From Janibacter sp. DB-40 (GTDB taxonomy: Bacteria > Actinomycetota > Actinomycetes > Actinomycetales > Dermatophilaceae): DNA of 64,000 nt. The stretch spans positions 1,736,001 to 1,800,000 of the forward strand of contig NZ_CP120360.1 of assembly GCF_029510815.1 (NCBI RefSeq), written 5' to 3'. The position numbers and the translations under genes are program-made. The first letter of the stretch is position 1, and each line of letters opens with the position of its first letter. Below are positions 44,266 to 57,557 of the stretch, piece by piece. The notes beneath the pieces are model-generated. The model worked only from the letters and a program-made list of their open reading frames with translations, was not told where the DNA came from and searched no databases.

Positions 44266-46506
44266 GTGAGCACGGACACCGACACATCCCCCACCGCACC
44301 CGCCAAGAAGTCGGCCGGCGCCGCGGCTCCCAGGGGGACCACCCGCACCGTCGCCTCGGCGAACCCGGACGGCCCGGCGGGCACGTCCTCGCGCTCCAGC
44401 CAGCTCCCTCGCCCGATCGCAACCAAGGCGGGGTGGAGCGACCTGGACGTGCGCGCGGTCGACACCGGCCGGGTCCTGGCGGCGGATGCGGTGCAGAAGT
44501 GCGGCAGCGGTCACCCCGGGACCGCCATGAGCCTCTCCCCCGCCGCCTACCTGCTCTACCAGCAGGTGATGACGCACGACCCGAGCGACCCGACGTGGCT
44601 GGGCCGCGACCGCTTCGTGCTCTCGGTGGGCCACTCCTCGCTGACCCAGTACATCCAGCTCTTCCTCTCCGGCTACGGCATGGAGCTGAGCGACCTCGAT
44701 GCGCTGCGCACGTGGGGCTCGCTCACGCCCGGCCACCCCGAGGTGCACCACACCCCCGGTGTGGAGATCACGACCGGCCCGCTCGGCTCCGGCTTCGCCT
44801 CCGCGGTGGGCATGGCCATGGCCCAGCGCCGCCAGCGCGGGATGTTCGACCCGGACGCGGCGCCGGGCACCTCCCCCTTCGACCACACCATCTGGTGCCT
44901 CGCCTCCGACGGTGACCTCCAGGAGGGGGTCTCCTCCGAGGGGAGCTCGCTCGCCGGGCACCAGGAGCTGGGCAACCTCAACGTCATCTACGACGCCAAC
45001 CAGATCTCCATCGAGGACGACACCGACATCTCCTTCAGCGAGGACGTCGGCGCCCGCTACCGCGCCTACGGCTGGCACGTCATCGACGTCGACTGGCGCA
45101 GGACGGGAGACGGCTCCGCCTACGTCGAGGACGTCGACGCGCTCCTCGACGCGTGCACCGCCGCGAAGGAGAACACCTCCGCGCCCACGATGATCGTGCT
45201 GCACACGATCATCGGCTGGCCGGCCCCGACCAAGCAGGACTCCGGGGCCGCCCACGGCGCGGCCCTCGGCGAGGACGAGGTCGCGGCGACCAAGGAGCTG
45301 CTGGGCTTCGACACGACGGTGGACTTCCCCGTCGAGGAGGCCGTCCTCGAGCACACCCGCGCGGTCGTCACCCGCGGCCAGAGCGCCCACGCCGAGTGGG
45401 ACGAGCGCATGGCCGCCTGGCGGTCGAGCAACCCCGAGCGTGCGGCGCTGCTCGACCGCGTCGTCGACGCCCGGGTCCCCGAGGGTCTCGACGAGGCCCT
45501 GCCGACCTTCGAGGCCTCCGAGAAGGGCATGGCCACGCGCAAGGCCTCCGGCGAGGTCCTCACCGCCCTCGCCGACGTCATGCCGGAGCTGTGGGGCGGC
45601 TCCGCCGACCTCGCCGGCTCCAACAACACGACGATGGAGGGGCAGCCCTCCTTCGTCCCCAAGGGCAAGCAGACCGAGTCCTGGTCCGGCAACGAGTACG
45701 GCCGCACCCTGCACTTCGGGATCCGTGAGCACGGCATGGGCATGGCGATGAACGGCATCGCCCTCGAGGGCCTGACCCGCGTCTACGGCGGCACCTTCCT
45801 CGTCTTCTCCGACTACATGCGCCCGGCCGTGCGCCTGGCCTCCCTCCAGCAGCTGCCGGTGACGTACGTGTGGACCCACGACTCCATCGGCCTCGGTGAG
45901 GACGGCCCGACGCACCAGCCGATCGAGCACCTCGCCGCCCTGCGCGCCATCCCGGGCCTCGACGTCGTCCGACCGGGCGACGCGAACGAGGTGAGCGTCT
46001 GCTGGGGCCAGGTCCTGAAGAACACCTCCACCGCGGCCCTGGCCCTCTCCCGCCAGGGGACGCCGGTCATCGACCGCGACGAGTTCGCTCCGGCGGCCGG
46101 CGCGGCGAAGGGCGCCTACGTCCTGGCGGAGTCCAGCACCGACGTGCCCGAGGTCGTCCTCGTCGCCACCGGAACCGAGGTCGCCGTGGCCCTGGCCGCC
46201 CGCGCAACGCTCGAGGAGGCGGGCACCGGGACCCGGGTGGTCTCCATGCCCTGCCGTGAGTGGTTCGACCAGCAGCCGAGGGAGTACCGCGACGAGGTCC
46301 TGCCGCCCGCCGTCCGAGCCCGCGTCTCCGTCGAGGCCGCGACCCCCTTCGGCTGGCGCGAGATCGTCGGTGATGCCGGCGAGAGCGTGGGGATCGACCA
46401 CTTCGGTGCCTCCGCGGACCACGCGACCCTCTACGAGAAGTTCGGCATCACGCCCGAGGCCGTCGTCTCGGCGGCCCGGACGTCCATCGACAACGTGAAG
46501 GGATGA
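44266..46506 (+). CDS. tkt: Transketolase
   Basis: A 746-residue thiamin-diphosphate enzyme of the pentose phosphate pathway. [16 protein letters not shown] and the ThDP motif [19 protein letters not shown] are present, with the pyrimidine domain ([15 protein letters not shown]) and the C-terminal domain. GTG 44266 has AGAAAGG seven bases upstream. The N-terminus carries an extra low-complexity segment of about 45 Ala/Ser/Pro/Thr-rich residues before the normal [13 protein letters not shown] start, unlike most transketolases. First gene of the tkt-tal-pgi-zwf-opcA-pgl operon. Confidence 0.95.
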   Translation: MSTDTDTSPTAPAKKSAGAAAPRGTTRTVASANPDGPAGTSSRSSQLPRPIATKAGWSDLDVRAVDTGRVLAADAVQKCGSGHPGTAMSLSPAAYLLYQQVMTHDPSDPTWLGRDRFVLSVGHSSLTQYIQLFLSGYGMELSDLDALRTWGSLTPGHPEVHHTPGVEITTGPLGSGFASAVGMAMAQRRQRGMFDPDAAPGTSPFDHTIWCLASDGDLQEGVSSEGSSLAGHQELGNLNVIYDANQISIEDDTDISFSEDVGARYRAYGWHVIDVDWRRTGDGSAYVEDVDALLDACTAAKENTSAPTMIVLHTIIGWPAPTKQDSGAAHGAALGEDEVAATKELLGFDTTVDFPVEEAVLEHTRAVVTRGQSAHAEWDERMAAWRSSNPERAALLDRVVDARVPEGLDEALPTFEASEKGMATRKASGEVLTALADVMPELWGGSADLAGSNNTTMEGQPSFVPKGKQTESWSGNEYGRTLHFGIREHGMGMAMNGIALEGLTRVYGGTFLVFSDYMRPAVRLASLQQLPVTYVWTHDSIGLGEDGPTHQPIEHLAALRAIPGLDVVRPGDANEVSVCWGQVLKNTSTAALALSRQGTPVIDRDEFAPAAGAAKGAYVLAESSTDVPEVVLVATGTEVAVALAARATLEEAGTGTRVVSMPCREWFDQQPREYRDEVLPPAVRARVSVEAATPFGWREIVGDAGESVGIDHFGASADHATLYEKFGITPEAVVSAARTSIDNVKG

Positions 46507-46512
46507 GTGAAC

Positions 46513-47646
46513 ATGGCTGGAGATCTCCCGACCAAGCCCGCCCCGGTCGAGGCCCTCTACCGCGCAGGGGTGTCGGTCTGGCTCGATGACCTCAGCCGCG
46601 AGCGGCTCCGCTCGGGCAACCTGCAGGAACTCATCGACACCAAGGGCATCGTCGGTGTCACGACGAACCCCTCGATCTTCCAGGCCGCCCTCGCCGAGGG
46701 TGACGCCTACGACGAGCAGCTCAACGCGCTCGCCGCCGAGGGCAAGAGCGTCGACGAGGTCGTCTTCGCCCTGACGACCGACGACGTGCGCGAGGCCTGT
46801 GACGCCTTCCGGACGATCCACGAGGTCACCGACGGCGTCGACGGTCGCGTCTCGATCGAGGTCGACCCGCGCCTGGCGCACGACGCCGACGAGACCGTCA
46901 CGGTCGCGAGCCAGCTGGCCGAGACCGTCGACCGGCCGCAGGTCTTCATCAAGATCCCGGCGACCGAGGCCGGTCTGCCCGCGATCACCAAGACGCTCGC
47001 GGCCGGCATCAGCGTCAACGTCACGTTGATCTTCAGCCTCGAGCGCTACCGCGCGGTGATGAACGCCTTCATCGAGGGCCTCGAGCAGGCGCTCGAGGCG
47101 GGCAGGGACCTGTCGACGATCCACTCGGTCGCCTCGTTCTTCGTCTCCCGGGTCGACGCGAAGGTCGACGGCCAGCTCGCGGAGATCGGAACCGAGGAGG
47201 CGCTGGCCCTGCGGGGCCGGGCCGGCCTGGCCAACGCCCGCTTGGCGTACCAGGCCTACGAGGAGGTCTTCTCCACGCCCCGGTGGCAGCGCCTCGAGGA
47301 CGAAGGGGGACGCCGCCAGCGTCCGCTGTGGGCCTCCACCGGCGTGAAGGACCCCGAGTACCCGGACACGCTGTACGTGACCGAGCTCGTCGCCGACAAC
47401 ACCGTCAACACGATGCCGGAGAAGACGCTCGACGCGACGATCGACCACGGCACGGTCACCGGTGACTCCATCACCGGCTCCTACGCGGAGGCCCAGGAGG
47501 TCCTCGACGCCCTCGCGGGCCTGGGCATCAGCTACACCGAGGTCACCGCCACCCTCGAGACCGAGGGCGTCGAGAAGTTCGAGAAGGCCTGGGAGGAGCT
47601 GCTCGACGGCGTGCGCGCCGAGCTCGGCAAGGCGGCCGCCCGGTGA
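46513..47646 (+). CDS. tal: Transaldolase
   Basis: A 377-residue actinobacterial-type transaldolase (longer than the E. coli form). The Schiff-base Lys is in [14 protein letters not shown] (about residue 145). [13 protein letters not shown] and [20 protein letters not shown] are family signatures. ATG 46513 has GAAGG upstream (spacing ten); an in-frame GTG 46507 is less likely. It follows tkt by six bases and overlaps pgi by four. Confidence 0.94.
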   Translation: MAGDLPTKPAPVEALYRAGVSVWLDDLSRERLRSGNLQELIDTKGIVGVTTNPSIFQAALAEGDAYDEQLNALAAEGKSVDEVVFALTTDDVREACDAFRTIHEVTDGVDGRVSIEVDPRLAHDADETVTVASQLAETVDRPQVFIKIPATEAGLPAITKTLAAGISVNVTLIFSLERYRAVMNAFIEGLEQALEAGRDLSTIHSVASFFVSRVDAKVDGQLAEIGTEEALALRGRAGLANARLAYQAYEEVFSTPRWQRLEDEGGRRQRPLWASTGVKDPEYPDTLYVTELVADNTVNTMPEKTLDATIDHGTVTGDSITGSYAEAQEVLDALAGLGISYTEVTATLETEGVEKFEKAWEELLDGVRAELGKAAAR

Positions 47647-49265
47647 CCAGCCTGGCCGTCCTCGCCTCGGGTGCCGCCGCGGACGCGGTGGGCACCCACG
47701 TGCCCGAGCTGGTGTCGGACCGGGTGGCCAGTCGACTCTTCGACGGTGATGCCACGCTCTGGGGAGAGGCGGCGCAGGAGGAGGCGGCCAAGCGCCTGGC
47801 CTGGGTCGGCCTCGGCCGCACCTCGCGACACCTCGTCGGTGAGATCGGTGCCGTGCGTGAGGAGCTGCGTGAGCAGGGCGTCGACCGGATCGTCCTCTGC
47901 GGCATGGGCGGCAGCTCCCTGGCGCCGGAGGTCATCTGCGCCACGGCCGGTGTCCCGCTGACCGTCCTGGACTCCAGCCACCCCGACGTCGTGCGCGCCG
48001 CCGCGACCGACCTGGCCCGCACGGCCGTCGTCGTCTCGAGCAAGTCCGGGTCGACGGTGGAGACCGACAGCCAGCGACGGGTCTTCGAGGAGGCCTTCAC
48101 CGCCGCGGGGATCGATGCGGCCAGCCGGATCGTCGTCGTGACCGACCCGGGCAGCCCGCTCGAGGAGGACGCCCGCAGCAAGGGCCAGCGGGTCGTGACC
48201 GCAGACCCCGACGTCGGTGGCCGGTACTCCGCCCTGACCGCCTTCGGCCTCGTCCCCTCCGGGCTGGCCGGCGTGGACGTCGAGGAGCTGCTCGACGACG
48301 CCGAGGCGGTCACCGACCTGCTCGCCGAGGACGACGAGGCCAACCCCGGGCTGCGCCTCGGTGCGGCCATCGCCGGCACGCACCCCTTGCGCGACAAGCT
48401 CTACCTCGTCGACCACGGCACGACGGTCCGCGGCCTGGGTGACTGGGTCGAGCAGCTGATCGCCGAGTCCACCGGCAAGCAGGAGCGCGGTCTCCTCCCG
48501 GTCGTCCTCGACGCACCCGGGCGGACCGAGCTGCCGGACGACGCGACCCTGTGCCGACTCGTCGAGGTCGGCGAGGACGACCGGCCCGCCCCGACGGCCG
48601 CCGCCTCCACGCTCGATGTCGGTGGTTCCCTCGGCGCGCAGTTCCTGCTGTGGGAGGTTGCCACGGCCGTGGCCGGTCGACTGCTCGGGATCAACCCCTT
48701 CGACCAGCCCGACGTCGAGAGCGCCAAGCAGGCCGCGCGTGACCTCATGTCCCAGTCCGCGGCGACCGGCACCGAGGCCGACGCCGTGGACGGCCCGGTG
48801 GAGATCCGCCACCTCGGTGGCGACTGGCTCGGCGGGGCGGACACGATCGAGTCCGCCCTCGAGGCCCTGCTCGCGCAGCTCGACCCCGAGCACGGGTACG
48901 TCGCCGTCATGGCCTACCTCGACCGGGAGGCCGATGCCCCCTTCGCCGAGGCGGTCGATGCCCTGGCCGCCCGCGTGCAGCGGCCGAGCACCCTCGGGTG
49001 GGGCCCCCGCTTCCTGCACTCGACCGGGCAGTACCACAAGGGAGGTCCCCGCACCGGCGTCTACCTGCAGATCACCGGCGCACCCGAGGAGGACCTGCCC
49101 GTCCCCGGTCGCGATTTCACGCTCGGTGAGTTCATCGCCGCCCAGGCCGGCGGCGACGCCGCCGTCCTCGCCGACCACGGGCGTCCGGTCCTCCGGCTGC
49201 ACCTGACCGACCACGATCGCGGACTGGCCGCGGTCGACGCCGCCCTGCGAGGGGGCCGCGCATGA
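47643..49265 (+). CDS. pgi: Glucose-6-phosphate isomerase
   Basis: A 540-residue member of the glucose-6-phosphate isomerase family, placed in the actinobacterial PPP operon. Visible features include the sugar-phosphate (SIS) segments [13 protein letters not shown] and [13 protein letters not shown], and [19 protein letters not shown] near the C-terminus (Gln/His active-site region). It links glycolysis with Zwf by interconverting fructose- and glucose-6-phosphate. GTG 47643 overlaps tal (GTGA) and its stop overlaps zwf. Confidence 0.92.
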   Translation: MTSLAVLASGAAADAVGTHVPELVSDRVASRLFDGDATLWGEAAQEEAAKRLAWVGLGRTSRHLVGEIGAVREELREQGVDRIVLCGMGGSSLAPEVICATAGVPLTVLDSSHPDVVRAAATDLARTAVVVSSKSGSTVETDSQRRVFEEAFTAAGIDAASRIVVVTDPGSPLEEDARSKGQRVVTADPDVGGRYSALTAFGLVPSGLAGVDVEELLDDAEAVTDLLAEDDEANPGLRLGAAIAGTHPLRDKLYLVDHGTTVRGLGDWVEQLIAESTGKQERGLLPVVLDAPGRTELPDDATLCRLVEVGEDDRPAPTAAASTLDVGGSLGAQFLLWEVATAVAGRLLGINPFDQPDVESAKQAARDLMSQSAATGTEADAVDGPVEIRHLGGDWLGGADTIESALEALLAQLDPEHGYVAVMAYLDREADAPFAEAVDALAARVQRPSTLGWGPRFLHSTGQYHKGGPRTGVYLQITGAPEEDLPVPGRDFTLGEFIAAQAGGDAAVLADHGRPVLRLHLTDHDRGLAAVDAALRGGRA

Positions 49266-50803
49266 GTCCCGTCCCCGTCACGGCCGAGAGCAATCCGCTG
49301 CGGGACCCGCGGGACAAGCGCCTGCCCCGCATCGCCGGCCCGTGCAGCCTCGTCCTCTTCGGCGTCACCGGGGACCTGGCCCGCAAGAAGCTGCTGCCGG
49401 CGATCTACGACCTGGCCAATCGCGGTCTGCTGCCGCCGGGCTTCTCGCTCGTCGGCTTCGCCCGCCGCGACTGGGCCGACCAGGACTTCGGCAAGGTCGT
49501 CTACGACGCGGTGCGCGAGCACGCCCGCACCCCGTTCCGCGAGGAGGTCTGGCGCTCGCTCTCGGAGGGCTTCCGATTCGTCCCCGGGGACTTCGACGAC
49601 GACGCCGCCTTCGACCTGCTCGCACAGACCGTGCGCGACCTCGACCAGGAGCGCGGCACGGGCGGCAACCACGCCTTCTACCTGTCCATCCCCCCGGACT
49701 TCTTCTCCGTGGTCTGCGAGCAGCTCCAGCGCAGCGGGCTGGCCACCCCGGAGGACGACTCGTGGCGGCGCGTCGTCATCGAGAAGCCCTTCGGCCACGA
49801 CCTCGAGAGCGCCCAGGAGCTCAACGCCATCGTGGAGGCGGTCTTCCCCCCGGACTCGATCTTCCGCATCGACCACTACCTGGGCAAGGAGACCGTCCAG
49901 AACCTGCTCGCGCTGCGCTTCGCGAACCAGATGTTCGAGCCGGTCTGGAACAGCCACTACGTCGACCACGTGCAGATCACCATGGCCGAGGACATCGGCA
50001 TCGGTGGGCGCGCCGGGTACTACGACGACGTGGGCGCCGCACGCGATGTCATCCAGAACCACCTGCTCCAGCTCCTGGCCCTCACCGCCATGGAGGAGCC
50101 CACGAGCTTCGCCGCCGGAGCCCTGCGGATGGAGAAGGAGAAGATCCTGGCGGCCGTGCGCGTCCCCGACGACCTCGGCGCCGCCACCGTCCGCGGCCAG
50201 TACACCGCCGGCTGGCAGGGCGGTGAGAAGGTCCGGGGCTACCGCCAGGAGAAGGGGGTCGCCGACGGGTCGACCACCGAGACCTACGCGGCCATGCGAC
50301 TGGACATCGAGACCCGCCGGTGGGCCGGGGTCCCCTTCTACCTGCGGACCGGCAAGCGCCTCGGCCGACGAGTCACGGAGATCGCCGTCGTCTTCGCGCG
50401 GGCCCCCCACCTGCCCTTCACGGACACCGAGACCGAGGAGCTCGGCCAGAACGCCGTGGTCATCCGCGTGCAGCCCGACGAGGGCGTGACCATGCGCTTC
50501 GGCGCGAAGGTCCCGGGGAACCAGATGGAGGTGCGCGACGTGACGATGGACTTCGGTTACGGACGCGCCTTCACCGAGTCCAGCCCGGAGGCCTACGAGC
50601 GGCTGATCCTCGACGTGCTCCTCGGGGACCCGCCGCTCTTCCCCCGGCACGAGGAGGTCGAGCTCTCCTGGAAGATCCTCGACCCGATCGAGGAGTTCTG
50701 GGCCAAGCAGGACACCGTCGAGGAGTACCCAGCAGGAACCTGGGGCCCGGACGCCGCCGACACGATGATGCATCGGGACGGACGCACCTGGAGGCTGCCG
50801 TGA
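49262..50803 (+). CDS. zwf: Glucose-6-phosphate dehydrogenase
   Basis: A 513-residue dehydrogenase, first step of the oxidative pentose phosphate pathway. The NADP site is FGVTGDLARKKLLPAIYDLA (about residues 34-53) and the catalytic region RIDHYLGKETVQNLLALRF (about 201-219) with the His of the Asp-His dyad. Activity in actinobacteria depends on OpcA, the next gene, which overlaps by four bases. ATG 49262. Confidence 0.95.
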   Translation: MSPVPVTAESNPLRDPRDKRLPRIAGPCSLVLFGVTGDLARKKLLPAIYDLANRGLLPPGFSLVGFARRDWADQDFGKVVYDAVREHARTPFREEVWRSLSEGFRFVPGDFDDDAAFDLLAQTVRDLDQERGTGGNHAFYLSIPPDFFSVVCEQLQRSGLATPEDDSWRRVVIEKPFGHDLESAQELNAIVEAVFPPDSIFRIDHYLGKETVQNLLALRFANQMFEPVWNSHYVDHVQITMAEDIGIGGRAGYYDDVGAARDVIQNHLLQLLALTAMEEPTSFAAGALRMEKEKILAAVRVPDDLGAATVRGQYTAGWQGGEKVRGYRQEKGVADGSTTETYAAMRLDIETRRWAGVPFYLRTGKRLGRRVTEIAVVFARAPHLPFTDTETEELGQNAVVIRVQPDEGVTMRFGAKVPGNQMEVRDVTMDFGYGRAFTESSPEAYERLILDVLLGDPPLFPRHEEVELSWKILDPIEEFWAKQDTVEEYPAGTWGPDAADTMMHRDGRTWRLP

Positions 50804-51920
50804 TCGTCGACCTTCCCGCCGCGAGCACGGCACAGGTGGCCCAGCGGCTGATCGAGATCCGTGAGGACGTCGGCGCGATGGCCCTCAGCCGGGTGCTCAC
50901 GCTCGTCCTCGTCGTGCCGGAGGAGGACGCCGAGGAGGCGCTCGCCGTGGCCAACACCGCCAGCCACCAGCACCCCGCCCGGATCGTGTGCGTGATCCTG
51001 TCCAATGCCCGCGGCAAGGCACGCCTGGACGCGCAGCTGCGGGTCGGCGGTGATGCGGGCGCCTCGGAGGTCGTCGTGCTGCGTCTGTACGGCGAGCTCG
51101 TGGGGCACGCCCGCAGCGTCGTGACACCACTCGTCCTGCCCGACTCCCCCGTCGTCGCCTGGTGGCCGACCGAGGCACCCAAGGACCCCGGGACCGACCC
51201 CGTCGGCGCGATGGCACAGCGCCGCATCACCGACAGTGCCGCCTCCACGGGATCCATCACCACCACGCTCAGGCGTCTGGCCCGCACCTACACCGCCGGC
51301 GACACCGATCTGGCGTGGAGCCGGATCACGCTCTGGCGTGGGCTGCTCGCCACGACCCTGGACCGGCCCCCCTTCGATCCGGTCACCGCCGCCACCGTCG
51401 TCGGTGCGCAGGACTCCCCGTCGGCCGACCTGCTGGCCGGCTGGCTGCGGGCCCGTCTGCGCTGCCCGGTCTCCCTCGTGCGCTCCCGGACCGGCAGCGG
51501 TGTCGTCAGCGTCCGGCTCCACCGCGACTCCGGCCCCATCGACCTGGTCCGGCCACTGCAGGGCGACACCGCGGCCCTCGACCAGCCGGGCCAGCCGCGG
51601 CGGGCCATCGCCATGGCCCCCGGTCGGATGCCGAGTGCCTCGCCGACGAGCTGCGTCGACTCGACGCCGACGAGGTCTACGAGGAGGCCCTGATCACGGG
51701 CCTGCCCGCGGTGACCCGACGCCGGATGACGATGACCGAGGCCGTCGAGGAGGGCCTCGTCCCCTCCCCCAGTGACGCCCGACGCACCGCCGAGCGACTC
51801 GCCGAGGAGTCCAAGGACGCCATCCGCAGTGCGATGGTCGACGCCGAGCCGGAGTCCGCGAGCACCAGCACCGACGCCGTCAGGACAGCCGTCCGCGATC
51901 GGCTCGACGACGGGGAGTGA
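50800..51920 (+). CDS. opcA: Glucose-6-phosphate dehydrogenase assembly protein OpcA, frame broken
   Basis: OpcA is the allosteric/assembly partner of Zwf. The first 272 codons read correctly (VIVDLPAASTAQVAQRLIEI; VVAWWPTEAPKDPGTDP; RRITDSAASTGSI). The frame then shifts at the C-run 51617-51621; one more C restores DAECLADELRRLDADEVYEE, ALITGLPAVTR and the natural stop at 51920 (about 373 residues). As read, translation would end at 51693. Because OpcA is normally needed for Zwf activity and the break sits in a homopolymer, a sequencing error is the likely cause. Overlaps zwf and pgl by four bases each. Confidence 0.88.
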
Positions 51921-52663
51921 CCATGACCGACCCGCTGCTCGTCATCCATCCCAGCCCCAGTCGTCTGGTCACGATCACCGGCGGGCGCCTGCTCACCGCC
52001 GTCCAGGATGCCCTGGCAGCCCGTGGCGAGGCGCACGTCGCCCTCACCGGTGGGTCCATGGGCTCGGCCGTCGTCGCCGCGCTGGCGGACCACCCGGCCC
52101 ACGACGCCGTGGACTGGTCGCGCGTGCACTTCTGGTGGGGCGACGAGAGGTACCTCCCGGCAGGAGACGCCGGGCGCAACGACGCCCAGAACGACGAGGC
52201 CGGGCTGCGGTCACTCGTCCCCGACTCGCAGAACGTCCACCGCGTCCCCGGGCCTGACGAGGTCGACTCCGCCGAGGAGGCCGCGCGCAGGTACGAGGAG
52301 GAGCTGCGGACCCACGGCAGCGGGTCCTTCGACATCGTGCTGCTCGGCGTCGGGCCGGACGGGCACATCGCCTCGCTCTTCCCCGGCCATCCGGTGCAGC
52401 AGGAGGCCTCGGCCATCGCCGTGGCGGTCCACGACTCCCCCAAGCCGCCGCCGACCCGGGTGACGCTCACGGCGGAGTGCCTCTCCCGGTCGCGTCAGGT
52501 GTGGTTCGTCGTCTCGGGCGAGGACAAGGCCGCGGCCGTGGCGAAGGGGGTGTCGGGCGCCCCTCCCGCGCAGGACAGCACGGGGCTGGTCCGTGGCCAG
52601 GAACGCACGCTGTGGCTCGTCGACGAGGCGGCCGCCTCGGACGTGGAGCCCGTCAGCGGATGA
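51917..52663 (+). CDS. pgl: 6-phosphogluconolactonase
   Basis: A 248-residue NagB/Pgl-fold lactonase. VALTGGSMGSAVVAAL, VHFWWGDERYLPAGDAGRND (the sugar-phosphate site), and LLGVGPDGHIASLFPGHP are diagnostic. GTG 51917 gives the four-base overlap with opcA; ATG 51923 is an alternative. It is the last gene of the operon and its 3' end overlaps rbpA by 11 bases, converging. Confidence 0.94.
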   Translation: MTMTDPLLVIHPSPSRLVTITGGRLLTAVQDALAARGEAHVALTGGSMGSAVVAALADHPAHDAVDWSRVHFWWGDERYLPAGDAGRNDAQNDEAGLRSLVPDSQNVHRVPGPDEVDSAEEAARRYEEELRTHGSGSFDIVLLGVGPDGHIASLFPGHPVQQEASAIAVAVHDSPKPPPTRVTLTAECLSRSRQVWFVVSGEDKAAAVAKGVSGAPPAQDSTGLVRGQERTLWLVDEAAASDVEPVSG

Positions 52664-53003
52664 GGCCGCGGTCGCGCAGCTCGCCGAGCCGCTCCTCGAG
52701 GATGGCCTCGCCCTCGGAGTCGGAGCGGCGCTCCTTCACGTAGGCCAGGTGGGTCTTGTAGACCTCGGCCGTCGGGGCGGCCGGAGGGTTGTCCTTGTCG
52801 CGACCGGCGGGCAGGCCACAGCGCTTGCACACCCACTCGGCCGGGATCTCCACGCCCTCGTCGACGGAGAAGGACGGAGTCATCTCGTGGCCGTTGGCGC
52901 ACCAGTAGGAGACGAAGCCGCGTGCTGCGGCCTCGCCGCGCTCGGCCTCACCCATCGGGCCGGCGCCGATGCGGCTGCCGCGGATTGCGTTGCCACCTGC
53001 CAT
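52653..53003 (-). CDS. rbpA: RNA polymerase-binding protein RbpA
   Basis: A 116-residue actinobacteria-specific regulator that stabilises sigma-A holoenzyme at promoters. The zinc-binding core CANGH....CKRCGLPAGRD (Cys35, Cys59, Cys62) is present, as is the N-terminal SRIGAGPMGEAERGEAAAR and the sigma-interacting C-terminal helix ILEERLGELRDRG. ATG 53003. It lies 29 bases downstream of secG on the same strand. Confidence 0.96.
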   Translation of the reverse strand: MAGGNAIRGSRIGAGPMGEAERGEAAARGFVSYWCANGHEMTPSFSVDEGVEIPAEWVCKRCGLPAGRDKDNPPAAPTAEVYKTHLAYVKERRSDSEGEAILEERLGELRDRGLIR

Positions 53004-53032
53004 GACGAACTCCTACGTGGTCGAGTCGGGGA

Positions 53033-53278
53033 TCAGGCGTCGAAGCGGTCGACGAGACCGAGACCGACGATCGAGGTGAACCACACCAGCCCCACGACGA
53101 TCGTGAACCGGGTGAGGTTGCGCTCCGCGACCGATGAGCTGCCCAGGGACGCCGACATGCCCCCACCGAACATGTCGGAGAGGCCACCACCCTTGCCCTT
53201 GTGCATGAGGATGAGCAGGATCTGGACCAGGCTCGTGATCACGAGGATCACCTGGAGTCCGATGCGGACGGCATTCAC
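53033..53278 (-). CDS. secG: Protein translocase subunit SecG
   Basis: An 81-residue membrane protein with two helices (about 6-24 and 56-76). The conserved cytosolic MHKGKGGGLSDMFGGG lies between them. GTG 53278 (VNAVRIGLQVILVITSLVQI). It follows tpiA as in most actinobacteria. Confidence 0.95.
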   Translation of the reverse strand: MNAVRIGLQVILVITSLVQILLILMHKGKGGGLSDMFGGGMSASLGSSSVAERNLTRFTIVVGLVWFTSIVGLGLVDRFDA

Positions 53279-53378
53279 TCGATCAGGTCCTTGTCGGTCG
53301 GGACGGTCGGTTGGTTCTGTCGGGCACCTCCGTGAGAGGGCCCCGCGACAGGATACCTCTCCGACCCGGCAACCCGGG

Positions 53379-54170
53379 TCAGGCGGTGAGGTGCTGCTGG
53401 TAGCGGCAGATCGAGGCGAAGTCGTCGGCGGCGAGGGAGGCGCCTCCGACGAGCGCTCCGTCCACATCGGCACCGGCCATGATCGAGGCGACGTTGCCCG
53501 GCTTGACCGATCCGCCGTAGAGCACGCGGACCGCGTCCGCAGTCTCGGTAGAGTACATCTGCGCCAGCGTGCTGCGGATGGCCGCGCACACCTCCTGGGC
53601 GTCCTCCGGGGTCGCGACCTCACCGGTCCCGATCGCCCAGACCGGCTCGTACGCGACGACGACGGTGGCCGCCTGCTCCGCGGTGATGCCCTCGAGGCTG
53701 CCCCTGACCTGGTCGACGACGTGCGCGACGTGCCCCCCGGTCCGGCGGACCTCGAGCCCCTCGCCGACGCAGACGATCGGCACCATGCCGTGCCGGTAGG
53801 CGGCGACCGCCTTGCTCGCGACGACGTCGTCGGTCTCACCGTGCCCCTCGCGCCGCTCACTGTGGCCCACCACGACGTAGCTGCAGCCGAGCTTGGACAG
53901 GAAGGCCCCCGAGATGTCGCCGGTGTGGGCACCGGAGTCGTGCGGGCTGAGGTCCTGGGCGCCGTAGGCCATGAGCAACCGGTCACCCTCGACCAGCGTC
54001 TGCACCGAGCGCAGGTCGGTGAAGGGCGGCAGGACGACCACCTCGACGGCGCCGTAGTCGTGCTTGCCGTCGCGGAGGGTCCAGTCCAGCTTCTGCACGA
54101 GGTGGGTGCCCTGCAGGTGGTCGAGGTTCATCTTCCAGTTGCCCGCCATGAGCGGCTTGCGGCTGGTCAT
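53379..54170 (-). CDS. tpiA: Triosephosphate isomerase
   Basis: A 263-residue (beta/alpha)8 enzyme interconverting DHAP and glyceraldehyde-3-phosphate. Lys13 in GNWKMNL, the electrophile His in VVGHSERR, the catalytic Glu in [12 protein letters not shown] and the phosphate loop in [11 protein letters not shown] are all intact. ATG 54170 is two bases downstream of the pgk stop. Confidence 0.97.
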   Translation of the reverse strand: MTSRKPLMAGNWKMNLDHLQGTHLVQKLDWTLRDGKHDYGAVEVVVLPPFTDLRSVQTLVEGDRLLMAYGAQDLSPHDSGAHTGDISGAFLSKLGCSYVVVGHSERREGHGETDDVVASKAVAAYRHGMVPIVCVGEGLEVRRTGGHVAHVVDQVRGSLEGITAEQAATVVVAYEPVWAIGTGEVATPEDAQEVCAAIRSTLAQMYSTETADAVRVLYGGSVKPGNVASIMAGADVDGALVGGASLAADDFASICRYQQHLTA

Positions 54171-54172
54171 GT

Positions 54173-55381
54173 TCAGTTCTCCTGCTGCTCGAGGACGGAC
54201 AGCCCCGGGAGGTCCTTGCCCTCGAGGTACTCGAGGCTGGCACCACCACCGGTGCTGATGTGGCTGAAGTCGTCGTCGGCGAAGCCGAGCCGGCGCACGG
54301 CCGCGGCGGAGTCGCCACCGCCGACGACGGTCAGCGCGCCCGCCCTGGTCACGTCGGCCAGGGCCCGGGCGACGGACGCGGTCCCGGCGGCGAAGGGCTC
54401 CATCTCGAAGGCGCCCATGGGGCCGTTCCAGAAGACGGTGCGACAGTCCAGGAGCTTCTCGGCGAAGAGGCGACCGGAATCGGGGCCGATGTCCAACCCC
54501 ATCCGGTCGGCGGGGATCGCGTCGGCCGCCACGACCTCGTGCTCGGCATCGGCCGCGAAGTCGGTCGCGGCGACGACGTCGGTCGGCAGGATGATCTCGA
54601 CGCCGTCCCGCTCGGCGCGCTCGAGGTACTCGCGCACGACCTCGAGCTGGTCCTCCTCGAGAAGGCTCCTGCCGACCTCGTGACCCTGCGCGCGCAGGAA
54701 GGTGAAGACCATGCCACCGCCGATGAGCAGGCGGTCGGCCGTCCCGAGGAGGTTGTCGATGACCCCGAGCTTGTCGCTGACCTTGGCGCCGCCGAGGACG
54801 ACGGCGTAGGGCCGCGTCGGGTCGCTCGTGAGGCGACGCAGCACCTCCACCTCGGTCTCCACGAGGCCACCCGCGACAGCCGGGAGCCGGGTCACGATGT
54901 CGTAGACGGAGGCCTGCGCCCGGTGCACGACACCGAAGCCGTCGGAGACGTAGGCATCGGCGAGCGAGGCGAGGGCGTCGGCGAAGGCTCCCCGCTCGTC
55001 CTCGTCCTTGCTCGTCTCCCCTGCGTTGAAGCGCAGGTTCTCCAGCACCGCGACCTGGCCGTCACCGAGGCCGGCCACGGTCTCGCGCGCGGAGTCGCCG
55101 ACGGTGTCAGTGGCGAAGGCGACCTCGGCACCGAGCAGCTCCCCCAGTCTCGCGGCGACCGGGGCGAGCGAGTAGCGCGGGTCCGGCTCCCCCTTCGGCC
55201 GACCGAGGTGGGCGCACACGACGACGCGCGCTCCCTCCTCGACCAGACGGGTGATCGTCGGCAGCGAGGCCCTGATGCGTCCGTCGTCGGTGATGGTCTG
55301 CCCGTCCAGGGGGACGTTGAGGTCGGACCGGACCAGCACGCGCCGGCCGCGCAGGTCGCCGAGGTCAGCGAGGGTCTTCAC
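54173..55381 (-). CDS. pgk: Phosphoglycerate kinase
   Basis: A 402-residue two-domain kinase making ATP from 1,3-bisphosphoglycerate. [14 protein letters not shown] (residues 15-28), [31 protein letters not shown] and [13 protein letters not shown] (nucleotide loop) are seen. ATG 55381. Between gap (37 bases upstream) and tpiA. Confidence 0.97.
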   Translation of the reverse strand: MKTLADLGDLRGRRVLVRSDLNVPLDGQTITDDGRIRASLPTITRLVEEGARVVVCAHLGRPKGEPDPRYSLAPVAARLGELLGAEVAFATDTVGDSARETVAGLGDGQVAVLENLRFNAGETSKDEDERGAFADALASLADAYVSDGFGVVHRAQASVYDIVTRLPAVAGGLVETEVEVLRRLTSDPTRPYAVVLGGAKVSDKLGVIDNLLGTADRLLIGGGMVFTFLRAQGHEVGRSLLEEDQLEVVREYLERAERDGVEIILPTDVVAATDFAADAEHEVVAADAIPADRMGLDIGPDSGRLFAEKLLDCRTVFWNGPMGAFEMEPFAAGTASVARALADVTRAGALTVVGGGDSAAAVRRLGFADDDFSHISTGGGASLEYLEGKDLPGLSVLEQQEN

Positions 55382-55418
55382 GGATGCCTTTCGTTGCCGT
55401 CGATGGAGGAGGTGGGGC

Positions 55419-57523
<2,105 letters not shown>

Positions 57524-57557
57524 GGGGTCCGTCCTTCCGGGGTGGTCGCCAGCACGT

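Noticed and set aside
44155..47448. Very long minus-strand open frame (over 1,000 codons) across tkt and tal
   Set aside because: Antisense shadow of tkt/tal with low-complexity Val/Asp/Gly/Arg content; the plus-strand genes are unmistakable.
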